Origin: Paracoccus versutus
Lineage (GTDB): Bacteria; Pseudomonadota; Alphaproteobacteria; Rhodobacterales; Rhodobacteraceae
Direction of reading: 5' to 3'
DNA length: 42,024 bases
Assembly (NCBI RefSeq): GCF_000763885.1
Contig: NZ_JRKO01000049.1
Location: 1-42,024, forward strand
A program made the translations under genes and the position numbers. Positions 23,834-31,766 of the stretch are shown here, one piece after another. The notes under the pieces were generated by a model, which worked only from the letters and a program-made list of their open reading frames with translations, was not told where the DNA came from and made no database searches. How positions within the stretch are numbered: position 1 is the stretch's first letter; every line of letters begins with the position of its first letter.

Positions 23834-24887
23834 GGCGTTGTTGCAGAACTCTTATTCTGGAAGGATTCACTTGGCGAATCCAGTTGGTTAAGAGGCTTGG
23901 ATGAGCAAGCCCGAAGCCGCCCGCTACCACACGACGAACTGGAAATCCTACAACGACGCCTTGAGGCGGCGGGGGTCGTTACTGATCTGGCTGGACAAGG
24001 AGATGGCGTGGCGTGGCCCCAAGACCGGGTGCAACGGCCGCCCTCCGGTGTTCAGCGATGCGGCGATCCAGTTTTGCCTGATGGTGAAAGTCCTGTTCGG
24101 GCTTCCGCTTCGGCAGACGACCGGGATGGTGGCGAGCATCCTGTCGATGGCGGGCATCGATTGGCCTGTGCCCGATTTCTCGACGCTCAGCCGCAGGCAG
24201 AAGACCATCGAGATACAGATATCAAGCCGCCGTGCACCGGGGCCGCTGAACCTGCTGGTGGACAGCACAGGGATCAAGTTCCTTGGCGATGGGGAGTGGC
24301 TTGCACGCAAGCACGGCACGCATCGCCGCCGCCAGTATCGCAAGGCTCATCTGGCCATGGACACCGCCACCGGTGACATCCGGGCGGTGGAGTTCACCTC
24401 CGCCAACAAGGGCGACAGCCCTATGCTGCCCCACCTGCTCGACCAGATACCGGCGGATGAACAGATCGGCACCGTCACCGGCGACGGTGCCTTCGACACA
24501 AGGCGATGTCACACTGCGGTCCTTGATCGGGGCGGCACCGCCGTCATCCCGATCCGTCGCAACGGTCGCCTCTGGCGCGAGGATTGCCCTGCCGCCACAG
24601 CCCGCAACGAGATCCTCCGGGCAACCCGACGCTTGGGCAGGGCCATATGGAAGCGCTGGTCAGGTTATCATGTCCGAAGCAGGATCGAGGCCAGGATGCG
24701 GTGCCTCAAGGCCTTCGGAGAGAGGATCGCATCACGAGACCCCGACCGCCAAGCCGCCGAAATCCATATCCGCATAGCCCTCATGAACCGCTTCAATGCC
24801 CTCGGCTCCGCCGAGATCAAACGCGTGGCATGAACACAATGGGGGAAGGGGCAACTGCGCTCACACCCTGACTTCTGCAACAACGCC
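23834..24887 (+). mobile_element. IS5-family (IS903-like) insertion sequence
   Basis: A 1054-bp element with 15-bp perfect terminal inverted repeats (GGCGTTGTTGCAGAA at 23834-23848 and its complement at 24873-24887) and a single transposase gene. Length and end sequence resemble the IS903 group. No 9-bp target duplication is visible: the flanks read GGCTCTAGC and ATATCAAAC. Confidence 0.9.
23901..24833 (+). CDS. IS5-family transposase
   Basis: A 310-aa DDE transposase, full length for the IS903 group and without frameshift. The N-terminal part holds NWKSYNDALRRRGSLLIWLD and the target-type segment GRPPVFSDAAIQFCLMVKVLFGLPLRQTTG. Catalytic acids lie in LLVDSTGIKF, TGDGAFDT and the C-terminal RIEARMRCLKAFG. 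It appears intact, so the element could still be active. Its GC content is that of the chromosome, not of the AT-rich island cargo it entered. Confidence 0.94.
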   Translation: MSKPEAARYHTTNWKSYNDALRRRGSLLIWLDKEMAWRGPKTGCNGRPPVFSDAAIQFCLMVKVLFGLPLRQTTGMVASILSMAGIDWPVPDFSTLSRRQKTIEIQISSRRAPGPLNLLVDSTGIKFLGDGEWLARKHGTHRRRQYRKAHLAMDTATGDIRAVEFTSANKGDSPMLPHLLDQIPADEQIGTVTGDGAFDTRRCHTAVLDRGGTAVIPIRRNGRLWREDCPAATARNEILRATRRLGRAIWKRWSGYHVRSRIEARMRCLKAFGERIASRDPDRQAAEIHIRIALMNRFNALGSAEIKRVA

Positions 24888-24939
24888 ATATCAAACTGAA
24901 AATGCAACTGCTATGCTAAATGACCAGTGACGTCAATAT

Positions 24940-25653
24940 TTACGCTTCATCGTAAGACTTACTCCAGTCAGCTGCGCTGGTAATCCTGCGCCGAGGATAC
25001 GGGCCGCCAATTGCTGGAAGCTGTGCGGAAAGGAAACGGGACTTATGCACCTTCGAAATCGAGACAGAGTCCCCCTGATTGCCACCCAGAACATGGAATG
25101 ATTCCGAATCCTCTGAATAATAAAATCCGACATGTCCCTCACCTCCCGATACACTTTTCCTCCAGAACACCAGAATAGACCCGAAACATGGCTCAACAGC
25201 TTGACCAAATTTCATCCACTCTCGGGAGGCATAAGGGTTAACAGGGACCGGCGCTTCCGGTATGGCTATTGCAATACAGGTTTGAACGAAATCTCCACAC
25301 CATAGATTTCTACTTGGGTCACCTAGAGTCCTTCCATCGGCAACAAGAAATTTACTTAGCTCTATTATATCCCTCCTCTCGTGCAAACCCATTTTCAGAA
25401 GCGCAATCTGCATCCATGGAAAATAATCCAAAGCTATTCTTGGAGGCCACTCTGGACCAGGAGGATTGCCCAACCAACCTGCTCGCAGCGCGTGAAGGGT
25501 AGCATTATCCACCCTTCCATTTGCTGGAATTCCTGATCTTTGCTGAAATGCAATCAATGCATTTCTCGTGTTTGCCCCCCAAATCCCATCTACTATTCCA
25601 GGATCAAACCCGTGCATGATTAGGCGCCTCTGCACCCATGCAATACTGTCCAT
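24940..25653 (-). CDS. peptidoglycan-binding protein with cysteine-peptidase domain
   Basis: A 237-aa protein. Residues about 1-60 are a PG_binding_1 domain (VQRRLIMHGFDPGIVDGIWGANTRNALIAFQQRSGIPANGRVD). Residues about 85-225 match the TIGR02594-type NlpC/P60-CHAP-like fold: a Cys nucleophile in NLWCGDFVQTC and a His in GEGHVGFYYS. Together they suggest a cell-wall amidase or endopeptidase. There is no signal peptide, so it would need a holin, lysis or dedicated export, as endolysins and secreted effectors do. ATG 25651-25653 has GGAG 8 bp upstream and is preferred over the ATG at 25690. It faces the three-gene operon across the IS element and is the only recognisable enzyme in the island cargo. 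Confidence 0.85.
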   Translation of the reverse strand: MDSIAWVQRRLIMHGFDPGIVDGIWGANTRNALIAFQQRSGIPANGRVDNATLHALRAGWLGNPPGPEWPPRIALDYFPWMQIALLKMGLHERRDIIELSKFLVADGRTLGDPSRNLWCGDFVQTCIAIAIPEAPVPVNPYASREWMKFGQAVEPCFGSILVFWRKSVSGGEGHVGFYYSEDSESFHVLGGNQGDSVSISKVHKSRFLSAQLPAIGGPYPRRRITSAADWSKSYDEA

Positions 25654-26045
25654 CGCGACCACTCCACAACGCAACCATAGAAGGATATTCACAAGAAGTG
25701 ATTCGTTTCTAGTAAAATTTTACCGCGACATCGCTAGAATTTTTTTCATTCTGTTGAGAAGGAACTTTGTGCTTTTATCCACCCTCCAACGACATCAAGA
25801 ATCCAGCGCGGTTCCTTAGCATTGAGCATACGGCAGGCTGCTCACCCGCCTATCGGCTCATAGCCCGCCGTTTCCGCGTCGGATAAGCGAGCGGTCCCGC
25901 CCGGCCATTTGGTGCAGCATGAGCTCGCTTTCTTCTTGATTCAAGCAGCTTCGTATGGATAGATTTGTCCTGAGAAGTTTTCACACGAGACAGGAGCGAG
26001 CAGCAGGCTGAGCCGAGTTCTCCCTTAATCTTCAAGGGAATACGC
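25654..26045. other. right end of the island, no clear gene
   Basis: 392 bp with an abrupt change from AT-rich (to about 25815) to GC-rich sequence. A 65-codon frame on the minus strand (25850-26047) starts inside the att repeat and is very basic; I do not count it as a gene. A 6-bp dyad lies at 26021-26039 (TCCCTT/AAGGGA), next to the att core, possibly a recombinase site. Confidence 0.5.
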
Positions 26046-26057
26046 ATGGCTCAGGTG
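26046..26057. repeat. right attachment core (attR)
   Basis: ATGGCTCAGGTG repeats the left core at 19590-19602 with one base fewer. The OYE N-terminal fragment runs up to this point in the same codon phase as the C-terminal fragment leaves the left core. Confidence 0.75.
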
Positions 26058-26436
26058 CGCGCGTTTTGGCAACATCCGCTGCGTCGGGTGTGGTGCGGGC
26101 AAAGACCTGACGGCCGGGATGGTTGATCTGCATCCACAACCGCGCGCCATTGATACGCCCCGCCGCCGCCCAGTCCCGGAACGGCGCCAGCGGCTGGCTG
26201 GCGTCGAGGATCACCCCGGCAGGCCCGGTGACTGCATCGGGCGCGACCATGACATTGCCGGTGATGATCAGTCCGGCACCGCCTTCCGCCCATTGCCGGT
26301 AAAGCCGGCGCAGGCTTTTGCCCGGCAGGTGGCGCAGGTCGGCCATGTTCTCCTCCATCGCCGCCTTGGCGATGCGGTTCGGGATGGTCTGGCCGTTCGG
26401 CAGTCGAAGCGGCTGGAACAGGGGGGAAGTCGACAT
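26046..26436 (-). pseudogene. Old Yellow Enzyme gene, 5' part, cut off by island
   Basis: The first 130 residues of an NADH:flavin oxidoreductase: LFQPLRLPNGQTIPNRIAKAAMEENMAD at the N-terminus (the FMN-binding first strand), GGAGLIITGNVMV, and LWMQINHPGRQVFA. The frame then runs out of the gene into island sequence and stops at 26032, after nine foreign residues. The remainder is at 18692-19602. ATG 26434-26436 has AAGGA upstream. It still sits behind the MerR-type promoter at 26470-26501, so the truncated transcript is probably made and now runs into the island. Confidence 0.87.
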
Positions 26437-26469
26437 GCGGCGCGATCCTTTTCTCTCGTGACGCATCGG

Positions 26470-26501
26470 GATATAGGGCTTGGACCTAGGTTTAAGGTCA
26501 A
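26470..26501 (-). promoter_or_regulatory. MerR-type promoter/operator for the OYE operon
   Basis: On the minus strand a -35 TTGACC (26496-26501) and a -10-like TATATC (26470-26475) are 20 bp apart, the long spacer MerR activators require. The interval holds a dyad, CTTGACCT against AGGTCCAAG, with one extra base. It lies between the divergent MerR and OYE genes. Confidence 0.68.
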
Positions 26502-26510
26502 GGGGTCGCC

Positions 26511-26876
26511 ATGAAGATCGGTGAGATCGCGAAAGCGGCGGGGGTGACCACCTCGCGCATCCGCTTCTACGAAAAGCGCGGCATCATCGCGCCCGCCGCA
26601 CGCGGGGCAAACGGCTATCGCGATTACCCCGAGGAACTGGTCGCGCTTCTGCGTTTCATCGAACAGGCGCAGGGCTTGGGCTTCACCCTGCGCGAGATCG
26701 CCAGCGTCGAGGTCCGCTCCGGCCCGCATCCGATCTCCTGCGACGAGGCGATCCGCCTGCTGAGCGCAAAGCGCGATGCGGTGGACGCGCTGATCGCCGA
26801 AGCGAAGGAGCGAATGCGCAAGATCGACACGCTGATCGGGGAGTTGCGGGAAAACCAGGAGAGCCCCAAGGAATGA
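26511..26876 (+). CDS. MerR-family transcriptional regulator
   Basis: A 121-aa regulator. The winged HTH opens MKIGEIAKAAGVTTSRIRFYEKRGII, and DYPEELVALLRFIEQAQGLGFTLREI follows, the standard MerR region; a dimerisation coiled coil spans about residues 80-115. A single Cys (PISCDEA, about residue 81) lies just at the start of the coil, a position where NmlR/AdhR- and CueR-type sensors carry functional cysteines, so an electrophile or aldehyde signal is plausible. It diverges from the OYE gene and its operator lies between them. Its two inferred targets, OYE and the DJ-1-like gene, have been separated from it by the island. Confidence 0.9.
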   Translation: MKIGEIAKAAGVTTSRIRFYEKRGIIAPAARGANGYRDYPEELVALLRFIEQAQGLGFTLREIASVEVRSGPHPISCDEAIRLLSAKRDAVDALIAEAKERMRKIDTLIGELRENQESPKE

Positions 26877-26912
26877 CGAGGCCAGGCCTCTGTGCCTCTT
26901 GCTCCGGGGGGT

Positions 26913-28028
26913 TTACGCCGTCACCTCGAAGCCACCGAGCGGATGGGTCTCGCCATTGACGAAAACGTCGATGCGATGACAGCCAGGGAAGTGGCGGCGT
27001 GTCGTCATCGGGACCAGGGACACCGTGGCCGAAAGCGCGGCTATCTCGCCCGGCTGCATGGTCAGGCTGCGCAGCTTGAAGACCTTCGGGCGGATGCCGC
27101 CGTTGGCCTTCACGAAATGCACGGCATAGTCGATCAGCAGGTGCTGCGGCTGTGATGCGGTGCTTTCGACTTCGAAGGACAGGTGTACGGTGCCGCCCAG
27201 GGCGGCGCGCTGCGGCGTGATGGTGATGCGGCCGATGCGCACCGAGGGATCCGCCGCCCCACCGAGGATGCGGATCGCGTCCCGGTCGCCGGCCTTGACC
27301 AGCGAGCGCAGCGCATGGCGCACGATCCAGGCGCGACCTGCGGGGACATCCTCCGCCCAACGGCGGCAGGTCTCGACGGTCAGGGCGGGATGGTCCTTGG
27401 CGATGTCGTTGAGGTTGTTCGCCACCGAACGGCGCACATAGGGCACCGGGTCGTCCTTCAGCAGTTCCAGCAATTCCAGCACCGGGCGCGGATCCTGCTG
27501 ATAGCCCCGCAGGCGCGGCGCCCAGGGCAGGCGTGGGCGCGTGCCTTCCGAAGCAAGACGGCGCAGATGCGCATTCTCGTCAACCGCCCAGGCCAGCATC
27601 TGGGCATGGGTGCGCTCGGGGTATGTCTCCAGAAATGCGCGGATGCTGAATTCGGCGGTGAACCGCTTGGTCAGTTCGGCCTGCACCCGAATGGCCGCCT
27701 CGTAATCGTCGAGGCCGTATTTCCGGACGAAGGCCAGATGCGGCATGTAGCGTATCGCCGCGCGGCCGATCTCGCCGGTTGCCGGGATCTCCGGCCCCAG
27801 CGACGCCTCGATCACCGCCGCCGCTGTGGCGAAGGGCTGGGGCAGATGTTGGTGCAGCGCTTCGGCGATATGGGCGGCGCGGCCGGTCAGTTCCAGTTCG
27901 TGCAGGCCGTCCATAGAGCGCGCAACAAAGGCGGTGGCGTCGAACGGGGAATGAGCGCTTTGCAGCTCGGCGGCGATCCCGCGCAGCAGCGCCAGATTGA
28001 AGACGTCCTTGATGGCCGTGCTGCTCAT
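26913..28028 (-). CDS. AlkC-like DNA alkylation repair glycosylase
   Basis: A 371-aa HEAT-repeat protein of the AlkC/AlkD superfamily, which removes alkylated bases such as 3-methyladenine from DNA. Helical repeats span about residues 1-265 (ALHQHLPQPFATAAAVIEAS, DDPVPYVRRSVANNLNDIAKDHP, WIVRHALRSLVKAGD). Residues about 275-371 are beta-rich and fit the C-terminal Ig-like domain found in many AlkC proteins but not in AlkD (GRITITPQRAALGGTVHLSFEV). The length matches AlkC. It is convergent with the merR gene, with 36 bp between stops. A long open frame on the opposite strand here is a shadow. Confidence 0.88.
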   Translation of the reverse strand: MSSTAIKDVFNLALLRGIAAELQSAHSPFDATAFVARSMDGLHELELTGRAAHIAEALHQHLPQPFATAAAVIEASLGPEIPATGEIGRAAIRYMPHLAFVRKYGLDDYEAAIRVQAELTKRFTAEFSIRAFLETYPERTHAQMLAWAVDENAHLRRLASEGTRPRLPWAPRLRGYQQDPRPVLELLELLKDDPVPYVRRSVANNLNDIAKDHPALTVETCRRWAEDVPAGRAWIVRHALRSLVKAGDRDAIRILGGAADPSVRIGRITITPQRAALGGTVHLSFEVESTASQPQHLLIDYAVHFVKANGGIRPKVFKLRSLTMQPGEIAALSATVSLVPMTTRRHFPGCHRIDVFVNGETHPLGGFEVTA

Positions 28029-28154
28029 GTCGCTTACGCCCCTCCGCGATGTGCCGCCTCACCTGTTCGCACAGGCGGGGCAGACCGTCAAAGATCCGCG
28101 GAGCGTGACGGACTGATGCCCGGCACGGCATATCTGGAGCGACGAGCGATCCGG

Positions 28155-28697
28155 TCACGCGGCCTTCAGGCAATCCAACACGAAATCAGCGCGTTCTTCG
28201 ATTCCCGCCAGCGGCAGTTCGGTGATCTGGTAGCCCAGGTGAGTATAGGTTTCCGCCATGATCCTGCCCGTCGCCTCGGCCTCTTGTCGGTCCTGCTTGC
28301 GCTCAGTGTCCTGCGCAAAGATAGCGTCCCAATATGGCGCCGAGAAAACCCGTTTGTTGTAGGGATGAAGCTTTGCCGCCGCCTCGACATGCGCCGGAAC
28401 GGGCAGACCGCAGAGCGTCAGGTAGCCGACGACATCGGGTATGCCGCGATCCATCAGGACAGGGCCGTCCATCGCCAGCGCCTCGCGCCACGAGCGCAGT
28501 TCCCAACCCAGCATGAGTTCGGCGAACAGCGCCCGGTCCGCCCAGGGCAGGGCCGATCCGCCGATCCTAACCTGATCCTGAATGATGGCCCGGCCGGCTT
28601 CGGGCATGGTGCGGAAGCCTCGCCGGGTCAGGGCGTCGATCAGGCTGCTCTTGCCAGAGCCGGGGCCGCCGGTCACGATGAACATATGGTCAGACAT
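28155..28697 (-). CDS. AAA family NTPase (AAA_28-like), copy 2
   Basis: A 180-aa paralogue of the protein at 6229-6771, about 80 percent identical by eye. Walker A GGPGSGKSS is at residues 10-18 and VLMDRGIPD is at about 80-88. Differences lie mainly in residues 21-30, 74-81 and the last ten. The leader keeps the TTTGAGGA ribosome-binding region of copy 1. It lies between alkC and an intact OYE gene on the same strand, but gaps of 50-130 bp make one operon uncertain. The substrate is unknown. Confidence 0.88.
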   Translation of the reverse strand: MSDHMFIVTGGPGSGKSSLIDALTRRGFRTMPEAGRAIIQDQVRIGGSALPWADRALFAELMLGWELRSWREALAMDGPVLMDRGIPDVVGYLTLCGLPVPAHVEAAAKLHPYNKRVFSAPYWDAIFAQDTERKQDRQEAEATGRIMAETYTHLGYQITELPLAGIEERADFVLDCLKAA

Positions 28698-28746
28698 GGG
28701 CTATCCTCAAATAGGGGTTGCGCCTGGTCGAGCCGAACCCGTCGCC

Positions 28747-29847
28747 TCATGCCTGACGAAACAGTTCCTTGTGCATGCGGGGCTGGCAGCGCAGGTATTG
28801 CGGGGCGGCGGGCACCTGCGCGCCCAGATGCGCCGCCGCGTGCCAGGGCCAGCGCGGATCGTAGAGGATCCCGCGGGCCAGGGCGACCATGTCGGCATCG
28901 CCCGTCGCCACGATGGATTCCGCATGCTCGAAATCGGTGATCAGCCCCACCGCCACCACCGGCATCTCGACCGCCGCCTTGACCGCACGGGCCAGCGGCA
29001 CCTGATAGCCGGGCGCCACGGGGATCTGCTGCCGCGGGTCCAACCCGCCGCTGGAGACATGGATCGCCGCGCAGCCCCGCGCCTGCAATTCCTGCGCGAA
29101 GGCGATGGTCTGGCCGACGTCCCAGCCGCCCTCCACCCAATCCGTGCCCGACACCCGGACCGAGACCGGGTAGTCGCTCGGCACGACGGCCTTCACCGCC
29201 TCGAAGACCTCCAGCGGGAAGCGCATCCGGTTCTCGAGGCTGCCGCCCCAGGCATCCTCGCGCCGGTTCGACAGCGGCGAAAGGAACTGATGCAGCAGGT
29301 AGCCATGCGCGGCATGGATCTGGATCGCGTCGAACCCCAGCCGCAGGCTGCGTCGGGCGACCTCGGCGAAGGCGTCGCGGATGCGGTCCATCCCGGCCCT
29401 GTCCAGCGCCTCGGGCGCGTTCTCGCCGGAGGCGAAGGGCAGCGCAGTCGGGCCGACAGTCTGCCAACCATTCGGATGCCCAGGCAGGATCTGCGCCCCG
29501 CTCAGCCAGGGCTTCTCGGTCGAGGCCTTGCGTCCGGCATGGGCCAGCTGGATCGCCACCGGAATGTCCGACCATCGCCGGATCGCCTGCAGGACCGGGA
29601 CCATCGCCGCCTCGGTCGCCTCGTCCCACAGGCCGGTATCGGCGTGGGTGATGCGTCCTTCGGGGCTGACCGCCGTGGCTTCGATGGTCAGCAGTCCCGC
29701 GCCTGACAACGCAAGCTGGCCGAGATGGATCATGTGCCAGTCGGTCATCCGGCCTTCCTCGGCGGAGTACTGGCACATGGGCGCGATGACCACGCGGTTC
29801 GGCATCGAAAGGCTGCCGGAGGTGATCGGGGTGAAGAGCTTGCTCAT
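28747..29847 (-). CDS. NADH:flavin oxidoreductase (YqjM/XenA-type OYE)
   Basis: A complete 366-aa Old Yellow Enzyme, an FMN enzyme that reduces activated alkenes with NAD(P)H. The thermophilic-like/YqjM class is shown by C25 and Y27 (APMCQYSAEEG), the substrate-binding pair in HAAHGYLLHQFLSP (H178 and H181), RREDAWGGSLENR, and the FMN-phosphate region VGLITDFEHAESIV. The C-terminus PQYLRCQPR also fits. ATG 29845-29847. It is a different OYE class from the split gene, so the cell may retain part of the lost function. The 50-bp gap to the NTPase gene permits cotranscription. Confidence 0.93.
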   Translation of the reverse strand: MSKLFTPITSGSLSMPNRVVIAPMCQYSAEEGRMTDWHMIHLGQLALSGAGLLTIEATAVSPEGRITHADTGLWDEATEAAMVPVLQAIRRWSDIPVAIQLAHAGRKASTEKPWLSGAQILPGHPNGWQTVGPTALPFASGENAPEALDRAGMDRIRDAFAEVARRSLRLGFDAIQIHAAHGYLLHQFLSPLSNRREDAWGGSLENRMRFPLEVFEAVKAVVPSDYPVSVRVSGTDWVEGGWDVGQTIAFAQELQARGCAAIHVSSGGLDPRQQIPVAPGYQVPLARAVKAAVEMPVVAVGLITDFEHAESIVATGDADMVALARGILYDPRWPWHAAAHLGAQVPAAPQYLRCQPRMHKELFRQA

Positions 29848-30219
29848 GGTTCGGCTCCGTCAGAGTAGGATTGCGGTTTACGGGGCAAGCTAGGGGATCG
29901 GACACCGCAGCGGAAGTCCGGCAGGGAGGCAGGTTCGAGCCGTAGCGCAACATCGACACGCCGATGTTCTGGGCACCCGGCTGGACAATCCCGCGCCGCA
30001 GTGCTGCCCGTCGAGTTCACCCCTTGCGGCGAGGCTGGATTCTCCGAAGCTGCCGCAGACTAGCGCCGCGGCGAAATCCTGACCAGAATCGCCGCACTAT
30101 AAGACGGAACCGGCCTTTGATGGCTGGTTTTGTGCCACCCCTTATCCGCGTCCGGTACCTGCCTGCTGTCATTTGGCGCGATGGTATCGTAATGGTGGCA
30201 AAACGATTCAGTTTGGATC
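29848..30219. other. intergenic region, no gene seen
   Basis: 372 bp that should hold the promoters of the divergent OYE and SH3-lipoprotein genes. A 7-bp dyad AACATCG/CGATGTT lies at 29949-29968. I see nothing else. Confidence 0.4.
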
Positions 30220-30498
30220 ATGCGCACTCATCTTGCCGCTCTTCTCGCTCTCATGGTCGCCGCCGGCTGCGCGGTCGGTTCCGGTGCCGTGGTCAAGGGC
30301 GTCGGGCCAGACGATCTGCTGAAGCTTCGCGAAGGCCCTGGTCTCGACCACAAGATCATCATCGGCCTGCCCGACGGAACGCGCCTCACCCGCCAGAACT
30401 GCGTCACGAACAACGGCAAGGTCTGGTGCAGGGTCTCGCTGACCGACAGACCTGCCATCTCGGGTTACGTTTCAGCGGACTATCTGGCACATCGCTGA
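30220..30498 (+). CDS. SH3-domain lipoprotein, 92 aa
   Basis: MRTHLAALLALMVAAGCAVG is a lipoprotein signal with lipobox AAGC, so the mature protein starts at Cys17. Residues about 28-90 read as a bacterial SH3 domain (DDLLKLREGPGLDHKIIIGLPDGTRLTRQNC, KVWCRVSL, GYVSADYL), a fold that binds peptidoglycan or peptides in the periplasm. The two cysteines in the domain could pair. The ribosome-binding site is weak. No functional link to its neighbours is seen. Confidence 0.78.
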   Translation: MRTHLAALLALMVAAGCAVGSGAVVKGVGPDDLLKLREGPGLDHKIIIGLPDGTRLTRQNCVTNNGKVWCRVSLTDRPAISGYVSADYLAHR

Positions 30499-30868
30499 CA
30501 GCAACAGTCTCGGCCCATGGCCGCCGGTCGGGTGGAGGTCTCGACACAAGGTCGCATTCCCGAAAGCCGTCTTCGGGCACTGTGCGGCGGAACTGTCGTC
30601 GGTATGGCAGCGTTGCGGGACCTCGCGGTCGTTGGCTGCACCAACGACGACTTTCCAGCTTACAGAGCGTAGTAGACCGTCGGCTTCCAGGAGGCCGAGC
30701 TGACAAATAGGAAGTAACCGTTGGCGATCCTGCTCGATCAGGAGCGCCTGGTTGACGATCTCACCAGTCTGGTCACCTCGATCCGGCACATCCCCGATTC
30801 CATCTTGGAGCGTTCTGCGTTAGAAGGGGTTCGGACTAAACGATGCGATTTGTGGATACAGTAGCGAC
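30499..30868. other. intergenic region at left edge of the defence-like block
   Basis: 370 bp between the lipoprotein and the sce7726-like gene. Frames here (for example 30472-30789 on the minus strand) are short and may be remnants of an older gene; I can name none. No obvious ribosome-binding site precedes the next start, and a leaderless transcript is possible. Confidence 0.35.
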
Positions 30869-31759
30869 ATGAACATGTACAGCGGAGCACAACTGTCTGC
30901 TTTGACGAGGCTGTTCTCCGCCACCGTTTTCCATGAGATGGCGAAGAGAGGCCGGTCCGGTTTGTTCCGTCGGCTGCTCCAGCAAACCGATCTGATCGGG
31001 CGCGCCGACCCGCGCGCGACTGTCGGTGACGCCTTCGACTCCGCGTTCGAGATTCTGAAGGTTGCGGGGCACCGCGATGAATACATCTATCGCGCGGCTA
31101 TCAGCCAAAAAGTGCTGATGGGAACGCACTCGCTTCGAACGGCCTCAATGCTCAATGAGTTTCGTGCCGGCAGCTCCAAGGCAGATCTCGTCATTTTGAA
31201 CGGCACTGCGACCGTCTATGAAATCAAGTCGGAGCGGGACTCACTTACGCGGCTCACCAGTCAAATCGAGGATTATAAGCGCGTTTTCGCCAAGGTGAAT
31301 GTGATCGCGAGCGAAGGTCATATCGAGAGTGTACTTGCAACGGTCTCCGACGATATCGGAGTGATGTGCCTTTCCAAACGCTATCGGATCACGACGTTAC
31401 GCGAGGCGGTCGACTGCCCGGCGCGCATCTGCCCGGTGACCGTCTTCGAGTCGCTGCGCGTGGCCGAGGCTGTCACGATCCTACAGGCAATGGGCGTGAC
31501 GGTGCCGAAGGTTCCCAATACTCAGCGGCACGCTGCGATGCGCGACCTCTTCGCCACGCTCGACCCTGTTGCGTTACATGTCGAGATGGTACGGACTCTC
31601 AAGCGGACACGCGATCTTGCGCCGCTCGGAGAGCTCGTCGAGCGTCTACCGAAGTCCCTGCAAGCTGCTGCGCTGTCGGTAACGGTGCGTCGTGCTGACC
31701 ATTCGCGGTTAGTCGACGCTATCGAGACCCCGCTGAACGCGGCCATGGCCTGGAGCTGA
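30869..31759 (+). CDS. sce7726-family protein, putative PD-(D/E)XK nuclease
   Basis: A 296-aa protein of the sce7726 family. The central part carries a PD-(D/E)XK-like core: E97 (LNEFRAG), D106 (SKADLVIL) and E118-x-K120 (VYEIKSERDS), so Mg-dependent cleavage of DNA or RNA is likely. The N-terminus (SALTRLFSATVFHEMAKRGRSGLFRRLLQQT) and C-terminus are helical and may bind a partner. It opens a three-gene operon; the stop is 7 bp before the sce7725 gene. The sce7726/sce7725 pair is a recurrent conserved neighbourhood, but its role has not, to my knowledge, been established. The ATG at 30875 is an alternative start. Confidence 0.85.
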   Translation: MNMYSGAQLSALTRLFSATVFHEMAKRGRSGLFRRLLQQTDLIGRADPRATVGDAFDSAFEILKVAGHRDEYIYRAAISQKVLMGTHSLRTASMLNEFRAGSSKADLVILNGTATVYEIKSERDSLTRLTSQIEDYKRVFAKVNVIASEGHIESVLATVSDDIGVMCLSKRYRITTLREAVDCPARICPVTVFESLRVAEAVTILQAMGVTVPKVPNTQRHAAMRDLFATLDPVALHVEMVRTLKRTRDLAPLGELVERLPKSLQAAALSVTVRRADHSRLVDAIETPLNAAMAWS

Positions 31760-31766
31760 ACAACGA

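Larger units (their letters stand above)
19590..26057. mobile_element. 6.4-kb integrated genomic island within an OYE gene
   Basis: The island is bounded by imperfect direct repeats (19590-19602 and 26046-26057) and splits an Old Yellow Enzyme gene into an N-terminal part at the right and a C-terminal part at the left, both leftward. It carries two tyrosine recombinases, an AT-rich three-gene operon, an IS903-like element and a peptidoglycan-binding/peptidase gene. GC content inside drops sharply after the recombinases. Confidence 0.85.

Noticed and set aside
25850..26047. 65-codon basic protein at the right end of the island
   Set aside because: It starts in the att repeat, has no ribosome-binding site and no recognisable fold.
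27183..28940. 585-codon rightward frame
   Set aside because: It is antisense to the AlkC-like and AAA NTPase genes, both of which have clear family motifs.
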